A stretch of DNA of 64,000 bases from Buchnera aphidicola (Ceratovacuna keduensis) (GCF_039372665.1 NZ_CP134994.1:310001-374000), one strand, 5' to 3'; shown: positions 50,848 through 62,783, counted from the first letter of the stretch. Numbers and translations are program-made. The notes: generated by a model from the letters alone, not told the origin.

Positions 50848-51153
50848 TTACCAACTTGATTTTTTTAAACCTGGAATTTCTCCATTCATTGCAGCTTCTC
50901 TAAATTTTATTCTACTTAATCCAAATTTTCTTAAAAATGCATGAGGTCTTCCTGTTATATAACATCTATTTCTAATTCTACAAAGACTAGAATCTCTAGG
51001 TAATTTTTGTAATTTAAATATAGCTTTCATTTTTTCACTATCAGAAGTTTTTAAATCGAATATAATTTTTTTTAAATTCTGTCTTACATTATAAAATTTT
51101 TTACTTAACTTTTTTCTTTTTATTTCTCTAGCTTTTATAGATTCTTTTGCCAT
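50848..51153 (-). CDS. rpsN: 30S ribosomal protein S14
   Basis: A 101-residue protein, same length as E. coli S14. '[16 protein letters not shown]' and the C-terminal '[20 protein letters not shown]' then '[18 protein letters not shown]' are typical. It is the zinc-free long form, as the C-x-x-C pairs of the short form are absent. spc operon position between rplE and rpsH. Confidence 0.98.
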   Translation of the reverse strand: MAKESIKAREIKRKKLSKKFYNVRQNLKKIIFDLKTSDSEKMKAIFKLQKLPRDSSLCRIRNRCYITGRPHAFLRKFGLSRIKFREAAMNGEIPGLKKSSW

Positions 51154-51169
51154 ATTTTTTCTCTATATG

Positions 51170-51709
51170 TTATTTCTTAAATGGAAAATTTAAAGATTTT
51201 AATAATTTTAATGAACAATAATCATTGTTAGTATTAGTAGTTATCGTAATGTTTAAACCTCTAGTTTTATCTATCTTTTCATAATTTATTTCAGGAAAAA
51301 TAATTTGCTCTTTTATACCTATACTATAATTTCCTCTACCATCAAAAGATTTTTTATTAAAACCTCTAAAATCCCTAATTCTTGGAACAACTATATATAT
51401 AAACCTATTTATAAAATCCCACATTCTATTTCTTCTCAATGTAACTTTACATCCTACAGGATGACCTTGTCTTATTTTAAATCCAGATATAGATTTTTTT
51501 GCATTAGTTACTATTGGTTTTTGTCCTGAAATCATAGTAATATCAGAAATTATATTAATTAAATTTTTTTTTTTATAATTACAACTACCATCTCCAATAT
51601 TTAAAGTAATTTTTTCAATTTTAGGAACTTGCATAACAGACGTAAGATTTAACTTTTTCATTAAATAATTGATTATCTTTTTTTTATAAAGAACTCTTAA
51701 TTCTAACAC
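51170..51709 (-). CDS. rplE: 50S ribosomal protein L5
   Basis: A 179-residue protein, same length as E. coli L5. '[18 protein letters not shown]', '[20 protein letters not shown]' and '[20 protein letters not shown]' are clear L5 motifs. L5 binds 5S rRNA and forms bridge B1b with S13. spc operon position between rplX and rpsN. Confidence 0.97.
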   Translation of the reverse strand: MLELRVLYKKKIINYLMKKLNLTSVMQVPKIEKITLNIGDGSCNYKKKNLINIISDITMISGQKPIVTNAKKSISGFKIRQGHPVGCKVTLRRNRMWDFINRFIYIVVPRIRDFRGFNKKSFDGRGNYSIGIKEQIIFPEINYEKIDKTRGLNITITTNTNNDYCSLKLLKSLNFPFKK

Positions 51710-51752
51710 TATTAATCTCCATAATTTTTATATATATTTTATTAAAATTATT

Positions 51753-52079
51753 TTAATCTATAATTTTATTGTTAGATTTAAAAAAACGAAATTTTTTCCC
51801 ATCTTTAAATTTAAATCCTACTCTATCAGATTTTCCTGTAAATTTGTTAAAAATCTTTAAATTAGAAACTTGTATATAAGATTCTTTTTCTATTATTCCT
51901 CCAGGTTCATTTTTTTCTGGAATAGATTTTTTATGTTTTTTTACAATATTTATTCCGGAAACAATTACTTTATTTTTAGAAATAAATTTTTTTACTATAC
52001 CTCTTTTACCTTTGCATTTTCCTGATATTACTACTACTTCATCATTTCTCCTAATCTTTTTAGACATATATTTTTTCAC
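51753..52079 (-). CDS. rplX: 50S ribosomal protein L24
   Basis: A 108-residue protein (E. coli 104). It carries the KOW motif '[20 protein letters not shown]' and '[18 protein letters not shown]'. L24 is an assembly initiator of 50S near the tunnel exit. It begins two bases after the rplN stop. The first ATG is at 52079; a Met four residues later could also serve. Confidence 0.96.
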   Translation of the reverse strand: MKKYMSKKIRRNDEVVVISGKCKGKRGIVKKFISKNKVIVSGINIVKKHKKSIPEKNEPGGIIEKESYIQVSNLKIFNKFTGKSDRVGFKFKDGKKFRFFKSNNKIID

Positions 52080-52081
52080 CT

Positions 52082-52453
52082 TTAAATTACTTCTGAAGCT
52101 AAAGAAACAATTTTCATGAATTTTTCTGTTCTTAATTCTCTAGTAACTGGACCAAAAATTCTACTTCCTACAATTGTTTCATTGGCATTGTTTAATAATA
52201 CACAAGAATTTCTATCAAATCTAATATAAGAACCATCTAATCTAGAAATTCCTTTTTTTGTTCTTATAACAACTGCTTTTAAAACTTCACCCTTTTTAAC
52301 TTTACCATTAGAAGAAGATTCTTGAACAGCAACTTTTATTATATCTCCAATATTTGCATATCTTCTTTTTGAACCACCTAATACTTTTATACAAAGAACT
52401 AACTTTGCTCCAGAATTATCTGCAACATTCAAAATTGTTTGTTCTTGAATCAT
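52082..52453 (-). CDS. rplN: 50S ribosomal protein L14
   Basis: A 123-residue protein, same length as E. coli L14. '[20 protein letters not shown]' at the start and '[20 protein letters not shown]' near the end are nearly invariant. L14 forms intersubunit bridges with 16S helix 14. First gene of the spc operon after rpsQ. Confidence 0.98.
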   Translation of the reverse strand: MIQEQTILNVADNSGAKLVLCIKVLGGSKRRYANIGDIIKVAVQESSSNGKVKKGEVLKAVVIRTKKGISRLDGSYIRFDRNSCVLLNNANETIVGSRIFGPVTRELRTEKFMKIVSLASEVI

Positions 52454-52477
52454 TTTATTATAACCTTTATTTTTTAA

Positions 52478-52729
52478 TTATTTACTGTTTCTTATAATTT
52501 TTATTAATTTCCAAAACTTATGTTTAGATATTGGTTTACATTGAGAAATTTCTATTAAATCTCCAATTGAACATTCATTTTTTTCATCATGAATTTTAAT
52601 TTTAGTATGTCTTTTAATAAATTTTCCATAAATTTTATGTTTTACAAAACGTTCTATTAAAACTACACAAGTTTTATTCATTTTATTACTTATAACTAAT
52701 CCTTTTAAAGTTTTTATATTATTAATCAC
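52478..52729 (-). CDS. rpsQ: 30S ribosomal protein S17
   Basis: An 83-residue protein (E. coli 84). '[20 protein letters not shown]' and '[20 protein letters not shown]' followed by '[20 protein letters not shown]' are S17 signatures. S17 is an early-binding 30S protein. Its ATG overlaps the rpmC stop by 4 bases (52726-52729). Confidence 0.97.
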   Translation of the reverse strand: MINNIKTLKGLVISNKMNKTCVVLIERFVKHKIYGKFIKRHTKIKIHDEKNECSIGDLIEISQCKPISKHKFWKLIKIIRNSK

Positions 52730-52923
52730 TTTTTTTTAACCTTATTTAATCCAATTAAAAATTTTAATTTTGAAATTTTTTTTTTACAAAATTTTAATAA
52801 ATGAGTTTTTTTTAATTTTCCTGAAAACAATTGTATTTTTAAATTAAACTCTTCTTTTAAACACAACAACAATTTATTATTAAGATCTTTATCAATTTCA
52901 TTATTATATTTTTTTATTACCAT
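52726..52923 (-). CDS. rpmC: 50S ribosomal protein L29
   Basis: A 65-residue helical protein (E. coli 63). '[20 protein letters not shown]' and '[20 protein letters not shown]' align with L29; the usual 'SGQLxxxHxL' is visible. L29 is near the tunnel exit and helps dock trigger factor and SRP. It overlaps rplP by 7 bases and rpsQ by 4, so the three are translationally coupled. More diverged than neighbouring ribosomal proteins. Confidence 0.95.
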   Translation of the reverse strand: MVIKKYNNEIDKDLNNKLLLCLKEEFNLKIQLFSGKLKKTHLLKFCKKKISKLKFLIGLNKVKKK

Positions 52924-53330
52924 ATTATACCTTTTTTTATAAAAATTGTTTTTACTGATAATTTAGCAGAAGCTAATAAAAAAGCTTTTCTAGAAATTTT
53001 TTCTGTAACTCCATCTACTTCATATAAAACTTTTCCAGGTTTAACTAAAAAAACCCAATATTCCACATTTCCTTTTCCTTTTCCCATTCTAACTTCCAAT
53101 GGTTTTTTAGTAATAGGTTTATCAGGAAATATTCTTATCCACATTTTACCATCTTTTTTAATTAATCTACTTATTACTTTTCTAGCCGATTCTATTTGTC
53201 TTGAAGTAATTCTTCCTCTAGTAATAGATTTAATACCAAATTTACCAAAACAAATATTGCTTCCTATAGAAGTACCTCTATTTTTACCTTTATGCATTTT
53301 TCTAAATTTAGTGCGTTTAGGTTGTAACAT
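52917..53330 (-). CDS. rplP: 50S ribosomal protein L16
   Basis: A 137-residue protein (E. coli 136). '[19 protein letters not shown]' at the start, '[20 protein letters not shown]' and '[20 protein letters not shown]' are diagnostic. L16 contacts A-site tRNA near the peptidyl transferase centre. S10 operon position between rpsC and rpmC. Confidence 0.98.
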   Translation of the reverse strand: MLQPKRTKFRKMHKGKNRGTSIGSNICFGKFGIKSITRGRITSRQIESARKVISRLIKKDGKMWIRIFPDKPITKKPLEVRMGKGKGNVEYWVFLVKPGKVLYEVDGVTEKISRKAFLLASAKLSVKTIFIKKGIIW

Positions 53331-53349
53331 AATCTTTATATTACTCCTT

Positions 53350-54054
53350 TTATCTAATTCTTCTTCTTCTAAAATTTTTTTTAAATTTAATAGTTGGTTT
53401 TTCTAATTTTAACATAACATCCATTTTTCCTAAAATTTCTCCTTTAAATATCCAAACTTTAATTCCAATTATTCCATATGTAGTATTTGCTTCAGAAAAA
53501 CTATATTCAATATTTGCTCTTAAAGTATGCAGTGGAACTCTACCTTCTCTATACCACTCTCTTCTTGCTATTTCAGCACCTCCTAATCTTCCACTAATTT
53601 CTATTTTTATTCCTTTTGCACCTTGTCTCATAGCATTTTGAACAGATCTTTTCATAACTCTTCTAAACATAATTCTTTTTTCAAGTTGTAAACTTATATT
53701 GTTAGCAATTAATTTAGCATCTAATTCAGGTTTTTTAATTTCAGATATATTTATCTGAACTGGTATTTTAATTAAATTAAATATTTTTAATTTAATTTTT
53801 TCTATATCTTCTCCTTTTTTTCCAATTACTATTCCAGGTCTTGAAGTAAATATAGTTATTTTAATACTTTTAGAAAGTCTTTCAATAACAACTTTAGATA
53901 TAGAAGCTTTAGTTAATTTTTTAAATATAAATTTTCTAACTTCAAAATCATTTTGTAAATTTTTAGAAAAATTTTTTTTATTTGCAAACCAAATAGAATT
54001 CCAATGTTTTATTATTCCCAATCTCATACCATTTGGATTAACTTTTTGACCCAT
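53350..54054 (-). CDS. rpsC: 30S ribosomal protein S3
   Basis: A 234-residue protein (E. coli 233). '[20 protein letters not shown]' starts it. The KH domain has '[17 protein letters not shown]', and '[20 protein letters not shown]' with '[19 protein letters not shown]' forms the C-terminal domain at the mRNA entry helicase site. S10 operon position between rplV and rplP. Confidence 0.98.
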   Translation of the reverse strand: MGQKVNPNGMRLGIIKHWNSIWFANKKNFSKNLQNDFEVRKFIFKKLTKASISKVVIERLSKSIKITIFTSRPGIVIGKKGEDIEKIKLKIFNLIKIPVQINISEIKKPELDAKLIANNISLQLEKRIMFRRVMKRSVQNAMRQGAKGIKIEISGRLGGAEIARREWYREGRVPLHTLRANIEYSFSEANTTYGIIGIKVWIFKGEILGKMDVMLKLEKPTIKFKKNFRRRRIR

Positions 54055-54080
54055 ATTTTAACCTTTTTATTTTTTTAAAC

Positions 54081-54410
54081 TTAATAAGAAACTACTATTT
54101 TTATATGACTAGTTCTTTTTAATATTCTATCAGCTCTTCCTTTAGCTCTTGGCATCATTCTTTTCATAACAGGTCCGTTATCTACATTTATTCTAACTAT
54201 TTTAAGTTTATCTACATCCAGACCATAATTATGTTCAGCATTTGCAATTGCTGAATATAAAACTTTAATTATTAAATTAGAAGCTTTCTTCCTATTAAAT
54301 TTTAATATTTCTATAGCTAAAGAAACATTTTTTCCTAATATAAGATTAGAAACTAATCTAATTTTTTGAGAAGAAGAATTAGCTTTTTTATGTATAGCAT
54401 ATACTTCCAT
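54081..54410 (-). CDS. rplV: 50S ribosomal protein L22
   Basis: A 109-residue protein (E. coli 110). '[20 protein letters not shown]' at the start, '[20 protein letters not shown]' in the middle and the tunnel loop '[20 protein letters not shown]' are conserved. L22's extended loop lines the exit tunnel. S10 operon position between rpsS and rpsC. Confidence 0.97.
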   Translation of the reverse strand: MEVYAIHKKANSSSQKIRLVSNLILGKNVSLAIEILKFNRKKASNLIIKVLYSAIANAEHNYGLDVDKLKIVRINVDNGPVMKRMMPRAKGRADRILKRTSHIKIVVSY

Positions 54411-54430
54411 TTTTTTTACTCCAAAAAAAA

Positions 54431-54727
54431 TTATTTAGATTTTTCAGAAACATTTTTTTTTATTTTTTTATCTATATTATGACCTCTATAAGTTCTAGTT
54501 ATAGAAAATTCTCCTAATTTATGACCAACCATTTCTTCAGTAATAAAAATTGGTATATGATTTCTACCATTATGAACTGAAATGGTTAAACCTATCATAT
54601 TAGGAAATATAGTAGATCTTCTTGACCATGTTTTTATTGGTTTTCTATCTTTTAATTTCAAAGCCTTTTCAACTTTTTTAAATAAACTTCTATCTATAAA
54701 AGGACCTTTTCTGACTGATCTAGGCAT
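54431..54727 (-). CDS. rpsS: 30S ribosomal protein S19
   Basis: A 98-residue protein (E. coli 92). '[20 protein letters not shown]', '[20 protein letters not shown]' and '[17 protein letters not shown]' are diagnostic. S19 sits on the 30S head with S13. The last few residues are a Lys/Ser-rich extension. It begins 14 bases after rplB. Confidence 0.98.
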   Translation of the reverse strand: MPRSVRKGPFIDRSLFKKVEKALKLKDRKPIKTWSRRSTIFPNMIGLTISVHNGRNHIPIFITEEMVGHKLGEFSITRTYRGHNIDKKIKKNVSEKSK

Positions 54728-54741
54728 ATTATCATCCTTTA

Positions 54742-55560
54742 TTATTTTCTTCTATGTACAATAAATTTTTGAGTTCTTTTATTATTTCTAGTTTTTTTTC
54801 CTTTAGTTTGTTTACCCCATGGACTAACAGGATGTTTACCAAAATTTTTTCCTTCACCACCTCCATGAGGATGATCTACTGGATTCATAGCTGTACCTCT
54901 TACAGTAGGTCTTATTCCTAGCCATCTTTTACATCCAGCTTTACCAAATTTTCTTAACATATGTTTTATATTACCAACTTCTCCTATAGTAGCTCTACAA
55001 TTTAAATGTATTTTTCTAATTTCACCTGAACATAATCTTATTAATGCATAATTTTTTTCTTTTGATATAAGTTGAGAATGACTTCCAGCAGATCTAGATA
55101 TTTGAGCTCCTTTTCCTGGTTTAATTTCTATATTATGTATATATTCTCCAGAAGGAATATTTTTTATACATAAACAATTTCCAGACTTAATTTCTACTTT
55201 TTTTCCTGAAATTACAATATCACCTATTTTAATATTTTTTGGTTCTAAAATATAACTTTTAGTACCATCTTTATATACAATTAAAGCTATATTTGAAGAT
55301 CTATTAGGATCATATTCAATTCTTTTTACAACAGCTGGTATATTATCTTTATTTCTTTTAAAATCTATATATCTATATTTTTTTTTATGTCCTCTTCCAA
55401 TATGTCTTGTAGTTATTCTTCCTAAATTATTTCTACCACCGGTTTTTACAATTTTTTTTAATAAAGATTTTAAAGGTTTTTTTTTATATAAATTATAATT
55501 TTTTATTTTTATTAAATGTCTTCTACCAGGAGATGTAGGTTTTACTTTCTTTATTATCAT
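54742..55560 (-). CDS. rplB: 50S ribosomal protein L2
   Basis: A 272-residue protein (E. coli 273). '[20 protein letters not shown]' and '[16 protein letters not shown]'-type RNA-binding segments (here [16 protein letters not shown]) are present. The C-terminal '[20 protein letters not shown]' includes the His required for peptidyl transferase assembly. L2 is among the most conserved ribosomal proteins. S10 operon position. Confidence 0.98.
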   Translation of the reverse strand: MIIKKVKPTSPGRRHLIKIKNYNLYKKKPLKSLLKKIVKTGGRNNLGRITTRHIGRGHKKKYRYIDFKRNKDNIPAVVKRIEYDPNRSSNIALIVYKDGTKSYILEPKNIKIGDIVISGKKVEIKSGNCLCIKNIPSGEYIHNIEIKPGKGAQISRSAGSHSQLISKEKNYALIRLCSGEIRKIHLNCRATIGEVGNIKHMLRKFGKAGCKRWLGIRPTVRGTAMNPVDHPHGGGEGKNFGKHPVSPWGKQTKGKKTRNNKRTQKFIVHRRK

Positions 55561-55589
55561 ATAAAATTTTCCATTTTTTTTAAAAATAT

Positions 55590-55889
55590 TTAAAAATTAA
55601 AACTATCACCTTTTTTTAAAGTTATATATACTTTTTTCCAATCTTTTTTAAATCCATATTTATTAGAATTTCCTTTTCTATTATTTTTTTTTTTACCTTT
55701 TACAATTAAAGTATTAATTTTTAATACGTTTACTTTAAAAATTTTTTCTAACATATTTTTTATTTCTTTTTTGTTAGCATTTTTTAAAACTTTTATTATA
55801 AAACTATTTTTTTTTTCAGAAATTATAGAAGATTTTTCAGAAATATGAATTCCTCTAAAAATTTTTAAATTTCGTTCTTTAAATTTCAT
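55590..55889 (-). CDS. rplW: 50S ribosomal protein L23
   Basis: A 99-residue protein, about the length of E. coli L23 (100). '[20 protein letters not shown]' and '[20 protein letters not shown]' with '[15 protein letters not shown]' match the fold. L23 is the main docking site for SRP and trigger factor at the tunnel exit; no tig gene is seen beside clpP, whereas the SRP RNA is present. It overlaps rplD by 11 bases. Confidence 0.96.
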   Translation of the reverse strand: MKFKERNLKIFRGIHISEKSSIISEKKNSFIIKVLKNANKKEIKNMLEKIFKVNVLKINTLIVKGKKKNNRKGNSNKYGFKKDWKKVYITLKKGDSFNF

Positions 55890-56493
55890 GTAAACTTTTC
55901 TCTATTTCTTTTAATGTTTTAAAATTAGTAACTATTACATCATAAGATAATAATATTAATGGATTAATAAATCTATGTTCTATTAGAAAAACTCCTTTTA
56001 TATTTCTAGATGATAAAAATATATTTCTATCAAAATTACTTAATATGATTAATATCTTATTAAAATTTATAAATTTTAATTTTTCAACTAATAACTTAGT
56101 TTTTGGATAATTTATACTTAATTCTTTAAAAACTATTAATTTATTTTTTCTTATTAATTCAGAAAAAATACTTTTTATAGCTCCTTTATACATTTTTTTA
56201 TTAACTTTTTTAAAATTATTTCTATATTTATATGCAAAAGTTACACCTCCTGATCTCCATATAGGGCTCCTTATTGACCCTACTCTAGCTCTACCAGTTC
56301 CTTTTTGTTTCCATGGTTTTTTTCCAGAACCTGATACTTCAGCTTTAGATTTTTGAGATTTTGTACCTTTTTTACTAATAGAAATATATGATGATAATAC
56401 TTGATGTATTAATTTTATATTAAAAGATCTATTAAATATAGAATTTGACAAATTAATAAAATCATTATTGCTGTCTTTTAAAAATAATTTCAT
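55879..56493 (-). CDS. rplD: 50S ribosomal protein L4
   Basis: A 204-residue protein (E. coli 201). The tunnel loop 'SGSGKKPWKQKGTGRARVGS' followed by 'IRSPIWRSGGVTFAYKYRNN' is unmistakable. The C-terminal half is more diverged. In E. coli L4 represses the S10 operon by attenuation in its leader; I see no convincing matching leader before rpsJ. It overlaps rplW. Confidence 0.97.
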   Translation of the reverse strand: MKLFLKDSNNDFINLSNSIFNRSFNIKLIHQVLSSYISISKKGTKSQKSKAEVSGSGKKPWKQKGTGRARVGSIRSPIWRSGGVTFAYKYRNNFKKVNKKMYKGAIKSIFSELIRKNKLIVFKELSINYPKTKLLVEKLKFINFNKILIILSNFDRNIFLSSRNIKGVFLIEHRFINPLILLSYDVIVTNFKTLKEIEKSLHEI

Positions 56494-56505
56494 ATAAAAA
56501 ATTAT

Positions 56506-57141
56506 TTACCTCTTAATTTTTATAGATGGTCTTATAATAACATTACTATTAGAAAATCCAGGTATAGTTCCTTTTACAAATAAAAAATTTTTTTTATTAT
56601 TTATACGAACTATACTTAAATTTTGTATAGTAATTCTTTTATTTCCTAAATGACCAGACATTTTTTTTCCTTTAAAAACTCTTCCAGGAGTTTGATTTTG
56701 ACCTATAGATCCAGGAGCTCTATGTGATAAAGAATTACCATGACTATTATCTTGAGATTTGAAGTTCCATCTTTTTATAGTACCAGAAAACCCTTTACCT
56801 TTAGAAAATCCTGTTATATCTACTTTTTTAACATTTTTTAAAATATTTATATTTAATATTTGACCTGAAAAAAAATTATTTTTTTCTTTTACTCTAAATT
56901 CCCATAATCCTCTTCCCGGAGAAACATTATATTTAATAAAATGACCAGATTTAGGTTTATTTATACTATTTTTATTTTTTGTTCCTGTAGTAACTTGTAT
57001 AGCAGAATATTTATCATTCTTTAAATTTTTTACTTGAACTACTACATTTTTAGTAACTTCTATTATAGTAACTGGAATTAAATTTCCTTCTTTAGAAAAA
57101 ATCATAGAAGACCCTATTTTTTTACCTACTAATCCAACCAT
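56506..57141 (-). CDS. rplC: 50S ribosomal protein L3
   Basis: A 211-residue protein (E. coli 209). '[20 protein letters not shown]' starts it; '[20 protein letters not shown]', '[20 protein letters not shown]' and '[19 protein letters not shown]' are diagnostic and include the methylated-Gln loop near the peptidyl transferase centre. It follows rpsJ after 39 bases. Confidence 0.98.
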   Translation of the reverse strand: MVGLVGKKIGSSMIFSKEGNLIPVTIIEVTKNVVVQVKNLKNDKYSAIQVTTGTKNKNSINKPKSGHFIKYNVSPGRGLWEFRVKEKNNFFSGQILNINILKNVKKVDITGFSKGKGFSGTIKRWNFKSQDNSHGNSLSHRAPGSIGQNQTPGRVFKGKKMSGHLGNKRITIQNLSIVRINNKKNFLFVKGTIPGFSNSNVIIRPSIKIKR

Positions 57142-57180
57142 ATAAAATCACCTATAATAAAATTATTTTTATTTTTAATA

Positions 57181-57498
<318 letters not shown>

Positions 57499-57650
57499 CT
57501 ATATATTCTCCACAAATAAATTTTTTATATAATTAAATAATAATTTATAATAAAAAATTATTATTAAAAATAATAAAAAATAAAAAATTTTATATAAAGA
57601 CAAATTGTATCAAATATAAATTCTAAAAACTAGCATAAAAATATTTATAT

Positions 57651-57684
57651 AGAAAAAGAGGTATAGTAAAATTCCTCTTTTTCT
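57651..57684 (-). terminator. Rho-independent terminator after tuf
   Basis: AGAAAAAGAGG (57651-57661) pairs perfectly over 11 bp with CCTCTTTTTCT (57674-57684). On the minus strand it lies 9 bases beyond the tuf stop and is followed by TATATAAATATTTTT. It separates the str operon from the S10 operon. Confidence 0.75.
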
Positions 57685-57692
57685 AAAAATTT

Positions 57693-58877
57693 TTATTCAA
57701 TAATTTTTGAAACTATACCAGCTCCAACAGTTTTACCACCTTCTCTTATAGCAAATCTCAATCCTTCTGTCATAGCTATTGGATGTATTAAAGTAACATT
57801 TAATTCTACGTTGTCTCCAGGCATAACCATTTCCATAGAATCAGGCAATTCTATTAATCCTGTTACATCAGTAGTTCTAAAATAAAATTGAGGTCTATAT
57901 CCTTTAAAAAAAGCAGTATGTCTACCACCTTCTTCTTTAGAAAGTACATAAACTTTAGAACTAAATTTTTTATGAGGAGTTATAGAACCAGGTTTTGATA
58001 AAACTTGACCTCTTTCTATATCATCTCTTTTTGTACCTCTTAGTAAAACACCTACATTTTCACCCGCTCTTCCTTCATCTAATAATTTTCTAAACATTTC
58101 AACACCAGTACATATAGTTTTATGAGTAGGCTTTATGCCAACTATTTCTACTTCTTCTCCAACTTTTATAATTCCTTTTTCTACTCTACCAGTAACTACT
58201 GTACCTCTTCCAGATATGGAAAACACATCTTCTATAGGCAATAAAAATGGTTCATTTATTTCTCTTTTAGGATCAGGAATATATGTATCTAATAAATTAG
58301 ATAATTCTATAATTTTATCTTCCCACTTTTTGTCCCCTTCTATAGCTTTTAAAGCTGATCCTCTTATTATAGGAGTTTTTTCTCCAGGAAAATCATATTC
58401 TGTAAGAAGATCTCTAACTTCCATTTCCACTAATTCTAGTAATTCTTCATCTTCTACCATATCACATTTATTAAGAAACACTACAATATAAGGAACACCG
58501 ACTTGTCTACCTAAAAGTATATGTTCTCTTGTTTGAGGCATAGGTCCATCAGTTGCTGCAACTACTAATATAGCACCATCCATTTGAGCAGCACCTGTTA
58601 TCATATTTTTTATATAATCAGCATGACCAGGACAATCAACATGAGCATAATGTCTTTTTAAAGTATCATATTCAACATGAGAAGTATTTATAGTAATTCC
58701 TCTAGATTTTTCTTCTGGAGCATTATCTATTTGTTCAAATGTTCTAGCTGAACCTCCATATTTTTTAGATAAAACTGTTGTTATAGCTGAAGTTAAAGTT
58801 GTCTTACCATGATCCACATGACCTATTGTTCCAACATTTATATGTGGCTTTATACGATCAAATTTTTCTTTAGACAT
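57693..58877 (-). CDS. tuf: Elongation factor Tu
   Basis: A 394-residue GTPase, the same length as E. coli EF-Tu. The G1 motif is GHVDHGKT (19-26), G3 'DCPGHADY', G4 'NKCDMV'. Domains 2 and 3 are intact with '[19 protein letters not shown]' and '[15 protein letters not shown]'. It delivers aminoacyl-tRNA to the ribosome. Amino acid usage is far less AT-skewed than elsewhere, showing strong purifying selection. It is the last gene of the str operon, 63 bases after fusA. Confidence 0.99.
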   Translation of the reverse strand: MSKEKFDRIKPHINVGTIGHVDHGKTTLTSAITTVLSKKYGGSARTFEQIDNAPEEKSRGITINTSHVEYDTLKRHYAHVDCPGHADYIKNMITGAAQMDGAILVVAATDGPMPQTREHILLGRQVGVPYIVVFLNKCDMVEDEELLELVEMEVRDLLTEYDFPGEKTPIIRGSALKAIEGDKKWEDKIIELSNLLDTYIPDPKREINEPFLLPIEDVFSISGRGTVVTGRVEKGIIKVGEEVEIVGIKPTHKTICTGVEMFRKLLDEGRAGENVGVLLRGTKRDDIERGQVLSKPGSITPHKKFSSKVYVLSKEEGGRHTAFFKGYRPQFYFRTTDVTGLIELPDSMEMVMPGDNVELNVTLIHPIAMTEGLRFAIREGGKTVGAGIVSKIIE

Positions 58878-58940
58878 TTTTTATACTCTAGTTTCATTGA
58901 TATGTTAAAATTTCATTCTATATAAATATAAAAAATATTA

Positions 58941-61055
58941 TTATTTTTTATTTTCTAGAATATTATAAGTTATATTATCAGGTATTTCTGAATATTTTAA
59001 AAATTCCATAGAATACATAGCCCTACCTTGAGTTTTTGATCTTAAATCAGTAGCATATCCAAACATTTCTGATAATGGAACTTTGGAAACAATTATTTTA
59101 TTATTAAAATTATTATCTAAACTTTCTACATTTCCTCTTCTTCTATTTAGATCTCCAATAACATCACCCATATATTCTTCAGGAGTATCTATTTCTACTT
59201 TCATTATAGGTTCCAATAAAATTGGTTTTGCCATTTTGAAAGCATTTTTAAAAGCTATTGAAGCAGCAAATTTAAATGCAAGTTCTGAAGAATCAACATC
59301 ATGATAAGAACCAAAATGTAATCTAACACCTATATTAACTACTGGATATCCAGCTAAAGGTCCTGAACTTAATTGTTCTTGTATTCCCTTGTCTATAGCA
59401 GAAATATATTCAGAAGGTATTACTCCTCCTTTTATATTGTTTATAAACTTGTAGTTTTCTTTATTAACTTCAATAGGAAATATATCTATTACAACATGAC
59501 CATATTGACCTCTACCTCCAGATTGTTTTATATATTTTCCTTCTACATTATTAATTTTATTCTTTATAGTTTCCCTATATGAAACTCTAGGTTTTCCTAC
59601 ATTAGCACATACACCAAATTCTCTTTTCATTCTATCTACGATTATTTCTAAGTGCAATTCTCCCATGCCAGAAATTATAGTCTGATTAGATTCATGATCT
59701 ATATGAACTTTAAAAGAAGGATCTTCTTTAGCTAATCTTGCTAAAGCAATTCCCATTTTTTCTTGATCTGATTTAGTTATTGGTTCTATAGCTATAGAAA
59801 TTACTGGTTCCGGGAATTCTATTTTTTCTAAAATTATTTTTTTTTTAGGATCGCATAGAGTATCTCCTGTAGTAACATTCTTTAATCCTATAGCTGCAGC
59901 TATATCTCCTGATCTAACTTCTTTTATTTCTTCTCTTTTATTAGCATGCATTTGAACTATTCTTCCAAATCTTTCTTTTTGAGATTTTGTAGAATTTAAT
60001 ACAGTATCTCCAGATCTTATTATTCCTGAATATACTCTAAAAAATGTTAAACTTCCTACAAAAGGATCAGTAGAAATTTTGAAAGCTAATGCAGAAAAAT
60101 ATTCATTGTTATCATATTTTTTTACTTTATAATTATCTTTTTTAGAATAATTTTTTGAAATATTATATTTATTAAAATATACATCTTTAGGAGAAGGTAA
60201 AAAATCTACTATTGAATCTAATAATGATTGAACACCTTTATTTTTAAAAGAAGAACCACAAGTAACTACTAATATTTCATTTTTTAATGATCTTTTTCTT
60301 AAACCTTTTTTTAATTCTTCTTCAGAAAATTCTTTTCCGGATAAATATATTTCCATAAATTTATCATTAGATTCAGCTACAGTTTCAACTAAATGTTTCC
60401 TCCATATATTAGAAATATTTATTAAATCTTTTGGAATAGAAGAATGCTTAAAAGTAATTCCTTTATCAATATCATTCCATATTATAGATTTCATTTTTAT
60501 TAAATCAATTACTCCAATAAAATTGTCTTCTGATCCTATTGGTAATTGTATAGGCACAGTAATTATATTAAACCTATTTTTAATTTGATTAATTACATTA
60601 AAAAAATTAGCTCCAATTCTATCCATCTTATTTATAAAAGCAATTCTAGGAACTTTATATTTATTAGATTGTTTCCATACAGTTTCTGACTGAGGTTGAA
60701 CCCCTCCTACAGCACAATATATCATTACTACACCATCCAATACTCTCATAGATCTTTCTACTTCTATTGTAAAATCAACATGACCTGGAGTATCAATAAT
60801 ATTTATTCTATGAGAATCATATTGTTTATACATTCCTGACCAAAAAGTAGTTGTAGCTGCTGATGTAATAGTAATTCCCCTTTCTTGTTCTTGCTCCATC
60901 CAATCCATTGTTGCGTCTCCATCATGTACTTCACCTATTTTATGATTAATTCCAGTATAAAATAGAATTCTTTCTGTAGTAGTAGTTTTACCAGCATCTA
61001 TATGAGCACTTATTCCTATGTTTCTATAATTTAATATATTAATTTTTCTAGACAT
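58941..61055 (-). CDS. fusA: Elongation factor G
   Basis: A 704-residue translocase, same length as E. coli EF-G. The G domain shows '[19 protein letters not shown]', 'DTPGHVDF' and 'NKMDR'. Domain IV-V motifs '[11 protein letters not shown]', '[12 protein letters not shown]' and '[15 protein letters not shown]' are present. A Lys/Asn/Tyr-rich stretch around residues 295-320 ([19 protein letters not shown]) is diverged relative to the conserved rest. It lies between rpsG and tuf. Confidence 0.98.
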   Translation of the reverse strand: MSRKINILNYRNIGISAHIDAGKTTTTERILFYTGINHKIGEVHDGDATMDWMEQEQERGITITSAATTTFWSGMYKQYDSHRINIIDTPGHVDFTIEVERSMRVLDGVVMIYCAVGGVQPQSETVWKQSNKYKVPRIAFINKMDRIGANFFNVINQIKNRFNIITVPIQLPIGSEDNFIGVIDLIKMKSIIWNDIDKGITFKHSSIPKDLINISNIWRKHLVETVAESNDKFMEIYLSGKEFSEEELKKGLRKRSLKNEILVVTCGSSFKNKGVQSLLDSIVDFLPSPKDVYFNKYNISKNYSKKDNYKVKKYDNNEYFSALAFKISTDPFVGSLTFFRVYSGIIRSGDTVLNSTKSQKERFGRIVQMHANKREEIKEVRSGDIAAAIGLKNVTTGDTLCDPKKKIILEKIEFPEPVISIAIEPITKSDQEKMGIALARLAKEDPSFKVHIDHESNQTIISGMGELHLEIIVDRMKREFGVCANVGKPRVSYRETIKNKINNVEGKYIKQSGGRGQYGHVVIDIFPIEVNKENYKFINNIKGGVIPSEYISAIDKGIQEQLSSGPLAGYPVVNIGVRLHFGSYHDVDSSELAFKFAASIAFKNAFKMAKPILLEPIMKVEIDTPEEYMGDVIGDLNRRRGNVESLDNNFNNKIIVSKVPLSEMFGYATDLRSKTQGRAMYSMEFLKYSEIPDNITYNILENKK

Positions 61056-61145
61056 ATTTTTTATAATCTTATTATATTTTCAAAATATAAAAATATATTT
61101 TAACAAAATTGTTTATGAAATAAAAAATTGATAAAAATAAAATTT

Positions 61146-61616
61146 TTACCATCTATAATGAGCAAATGCTTTATTTGATTCAGCCATTCTATGAACTTCT
61201 TCTTTTTTTTTTATAGCATCACCTTTTTTATTAATAGCATCATAAAGTTCATTAAAAAGTCTTAAACACATAGATTTGTCTTTTCTCTTTCTAGCTGCAG
61301 ATATTATCCATTTCATTGCTAATGTATTTCTTCTTAAAGGTCTAACTTCTACTGGAACTTGATAAGTAGATCCTCCTACTCTTCTAGATTTTACTTCTAC
61401 CACAGGTTTTACATTTTTTAATGCTAATTTAAAAGATTCTAATTCATCTAATTTAGTTTTTTTAGATAAAAATTCTAATGCTTTATAAACAATGTTTTGA
61501 GCTATAGATTTTTTTCCATTCATCATAACTATATTTATAAATTTAGATATAGTTTCTGAAATAAATTTAGTATCAGGTAAAATATTTCTATTTTCAACAA
61601 TTCTTCTTCTAGGCAT
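61146..61616 (-). CDS. rpsG: 30S ribosomal protein S7
   Basis: A 156-residue protein (usually 156-179). I start at ATG 61616, giving '[18 protein letters not shown]' as in other S7; the frame extends four codons further upstream to another possible start at 61628. '[20 protein letters not shown]' and 'NKAFAHYRW' at the end are diagnostic. S7 nucleates assembly of the 30S head and in E. coli represses the str operon. Confidence 0.96.
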   Translation of the reverse strand: MPRRRIVENRNILPDTKFISETISKFINIVMMNGKKSIAQNIVYKALEFLSKKTKLDELESFKLALKNVKPVVEVKSRRVGGSTYQVPVEVRPLRRNTLAMKWIISAARKRKDKSMCLRLFNELYDAINKKGDAIKKKEEVHRMAESNKAFAHYRW

Positions 61617-61660
61617 ATTAATATCCACAATTTCTAATTTGTAAAAAAATATTTATTATA

Positions 61661-62035
61661 TTAAGATTTTATTTTTTTTGTACCATATTTTGATCTACTT
61701 TTTTTTCTATCTTTTACTCCAGAACAATCTAAAGATCCTCTAACAACATGATATCTAACACCTGGTAAATCTTTTACTCTACCACCTCTAATTAAAATGA
61801 CTGAATGCTCTTGTAAATTATGACCTTCACCTCCTATATAAGCTGTAACTTCAAAACCATTTGTAAGTTTTACTCTGCATACTTTTCTTAAAGCAGAATT
61901 AGGCTTTTTTGGAGTTGTTGTATATACTTTTGTACATACTCCTCTTTTTTGAGGACATTTTTCTAAAGCAGGAACATTACTTTTACAAAACTTTCTTTTT
62001 CTCGGATTTCTAACTAATTGATTTATAGTAGTCAT
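61661..62035 (-). CDS. rpsL: 30S ribosomal protein S12
   Basis: A 124-residue protein, same length as E. coli S12. '[20 protein letters not shown]', '[20 protein letters not shown]' with Lys43 of the streptomycin region, and '[20 protein letters not shown]' are near invariant. Lys43 and Lys88 as in wild-type suggest ordinary decoding accuracy. First gene of the str operon. Confidence 0.99.
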   Translation of the reverse strand: MTTINQLVRNPRKRKFCKSNVPALEKCPQKRGVCTKVYTTTPKKPNSALRKVCRVKLTNGFEVTAYIGGEGHNLQEHSVILIRGGRVKDLPGVRYHVVRGSLDCSGVKDRKKSRSKYGTKKIKS

Positions 62036-62119
62036 AAAACACTTTTTCTCTCTATTTTAAAATATATATAAAAAAACATTTTTATTAAATTTTTAATAAA
62101 TTATTAAAAAAATAAAATA

Positions 62120-62407
62120 TTACCATTTTATTTGAGATTTATTTTTCACAGTTAAATCAACAAAATCAAAATAATTTACTATAGAAAAATTTTTAGAAAC
62201 ATATTTTAAAATACCTCTAGCTTCTAAATCTTCTTCTAAAACATATAAATTTTTAGATAAATTAATAATTTTTTTTAAAAATATATTGTTTTTTACAGAA
62301 ATTATTACTCCATCTTGAATAGCAATAATATCATCTCTTTTTCTTATTAATCCAAAAAATATATTAGAATCAATATAAAAAGGAGAATTTATTAATACAT
62401 GTAACAT
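62120..62407 (-). CDS. tusB: Sulfur relay protein TusB
   Basis: A 95-residue protein, same length as E. coli TusB. It starts 'MLHVLINSPFYIDSN', contains 'DDIIAIQDGVIISV' and ends 'FDFVDLTVKNKSQIKW', all matching TusB. It is the structural partner of TusC and TusD in the 2:2:2 complex. It is followed by the str operon after 84 bases. Confidence 0.95.
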   Translation of the reverse strand: MLHVLINSPFYIDSNIFFGLIRKRDDIIAIQDGVIISVKNNIFLKKIINLSKNLYVLEEDLEARGILKYVSKNFSIVNYFDFVDLTVKNKSQIKW

Positions 62408-62423
62408 AATAATTTAGCCTATT

Positions 62424-62783
62424 TTAACAGTTAATAACTGCTTCAAATAAATTTAATTTATTTTTAAATAGTTTTCTACTTAAAATAAATGAATTTATAA
62501 AAAATTTTTTTTCGAATAATATTCCTCTTTCTTTTAAAGAATTTTTACATAAATAAAAATTAGAAATGTCACATAATTCAAATATAGAAAAAGACTTAGA
62601 AAAATTATTAGCAAAAATTTTTTTTGGATTCTGATTTTTTAATATTTGGAAAATACCATCTCCAACAAAAAAAAATGCTATTTCTTCAAAATAAAAAGAC
62701 GTTGATAAAGATAAATCTAATAAATCTTGGCATTTACTACTTCCATAAGGGGATTTAGAAAATAAAAAGGCTATTTTTTTCAT
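62424..62783 (-). CDS. tusC: Sulfur relay protein TusC
   Basis: A 119-residue protein, same length as E. coli TusC. I start at ATG 62783 ('MKKIAFLFSKSPYGSSKCQD'); the frame runs nine codons upstream with a hydrophobic extension that has no family counterpart and would almost abut tusD. 'IAFFFVGDGIFQILKNQNPK' and 'CKNSLKERGI' match TusC. It is a DsrE-fold subunit without a catalytic Cys role shown in E. coli. Confidence 0.93.
   Translation of the reverse strand: MKKIAFLFSKSPYGSSKCQDLLDLSLSTSFYFEEIAFFFVGDGIFQILKNQNPKKIFANNFSKSFSIFELCDISNFYLCKNSLKERGILFEKKFFINSFILSRKLFKNKLNLFEAVINC

Noticed and set aside
61617-61628. Longer rpsG start four codons upstream
   Set aside because: S7 proteins begin MPRRR; the extension is not conserved.
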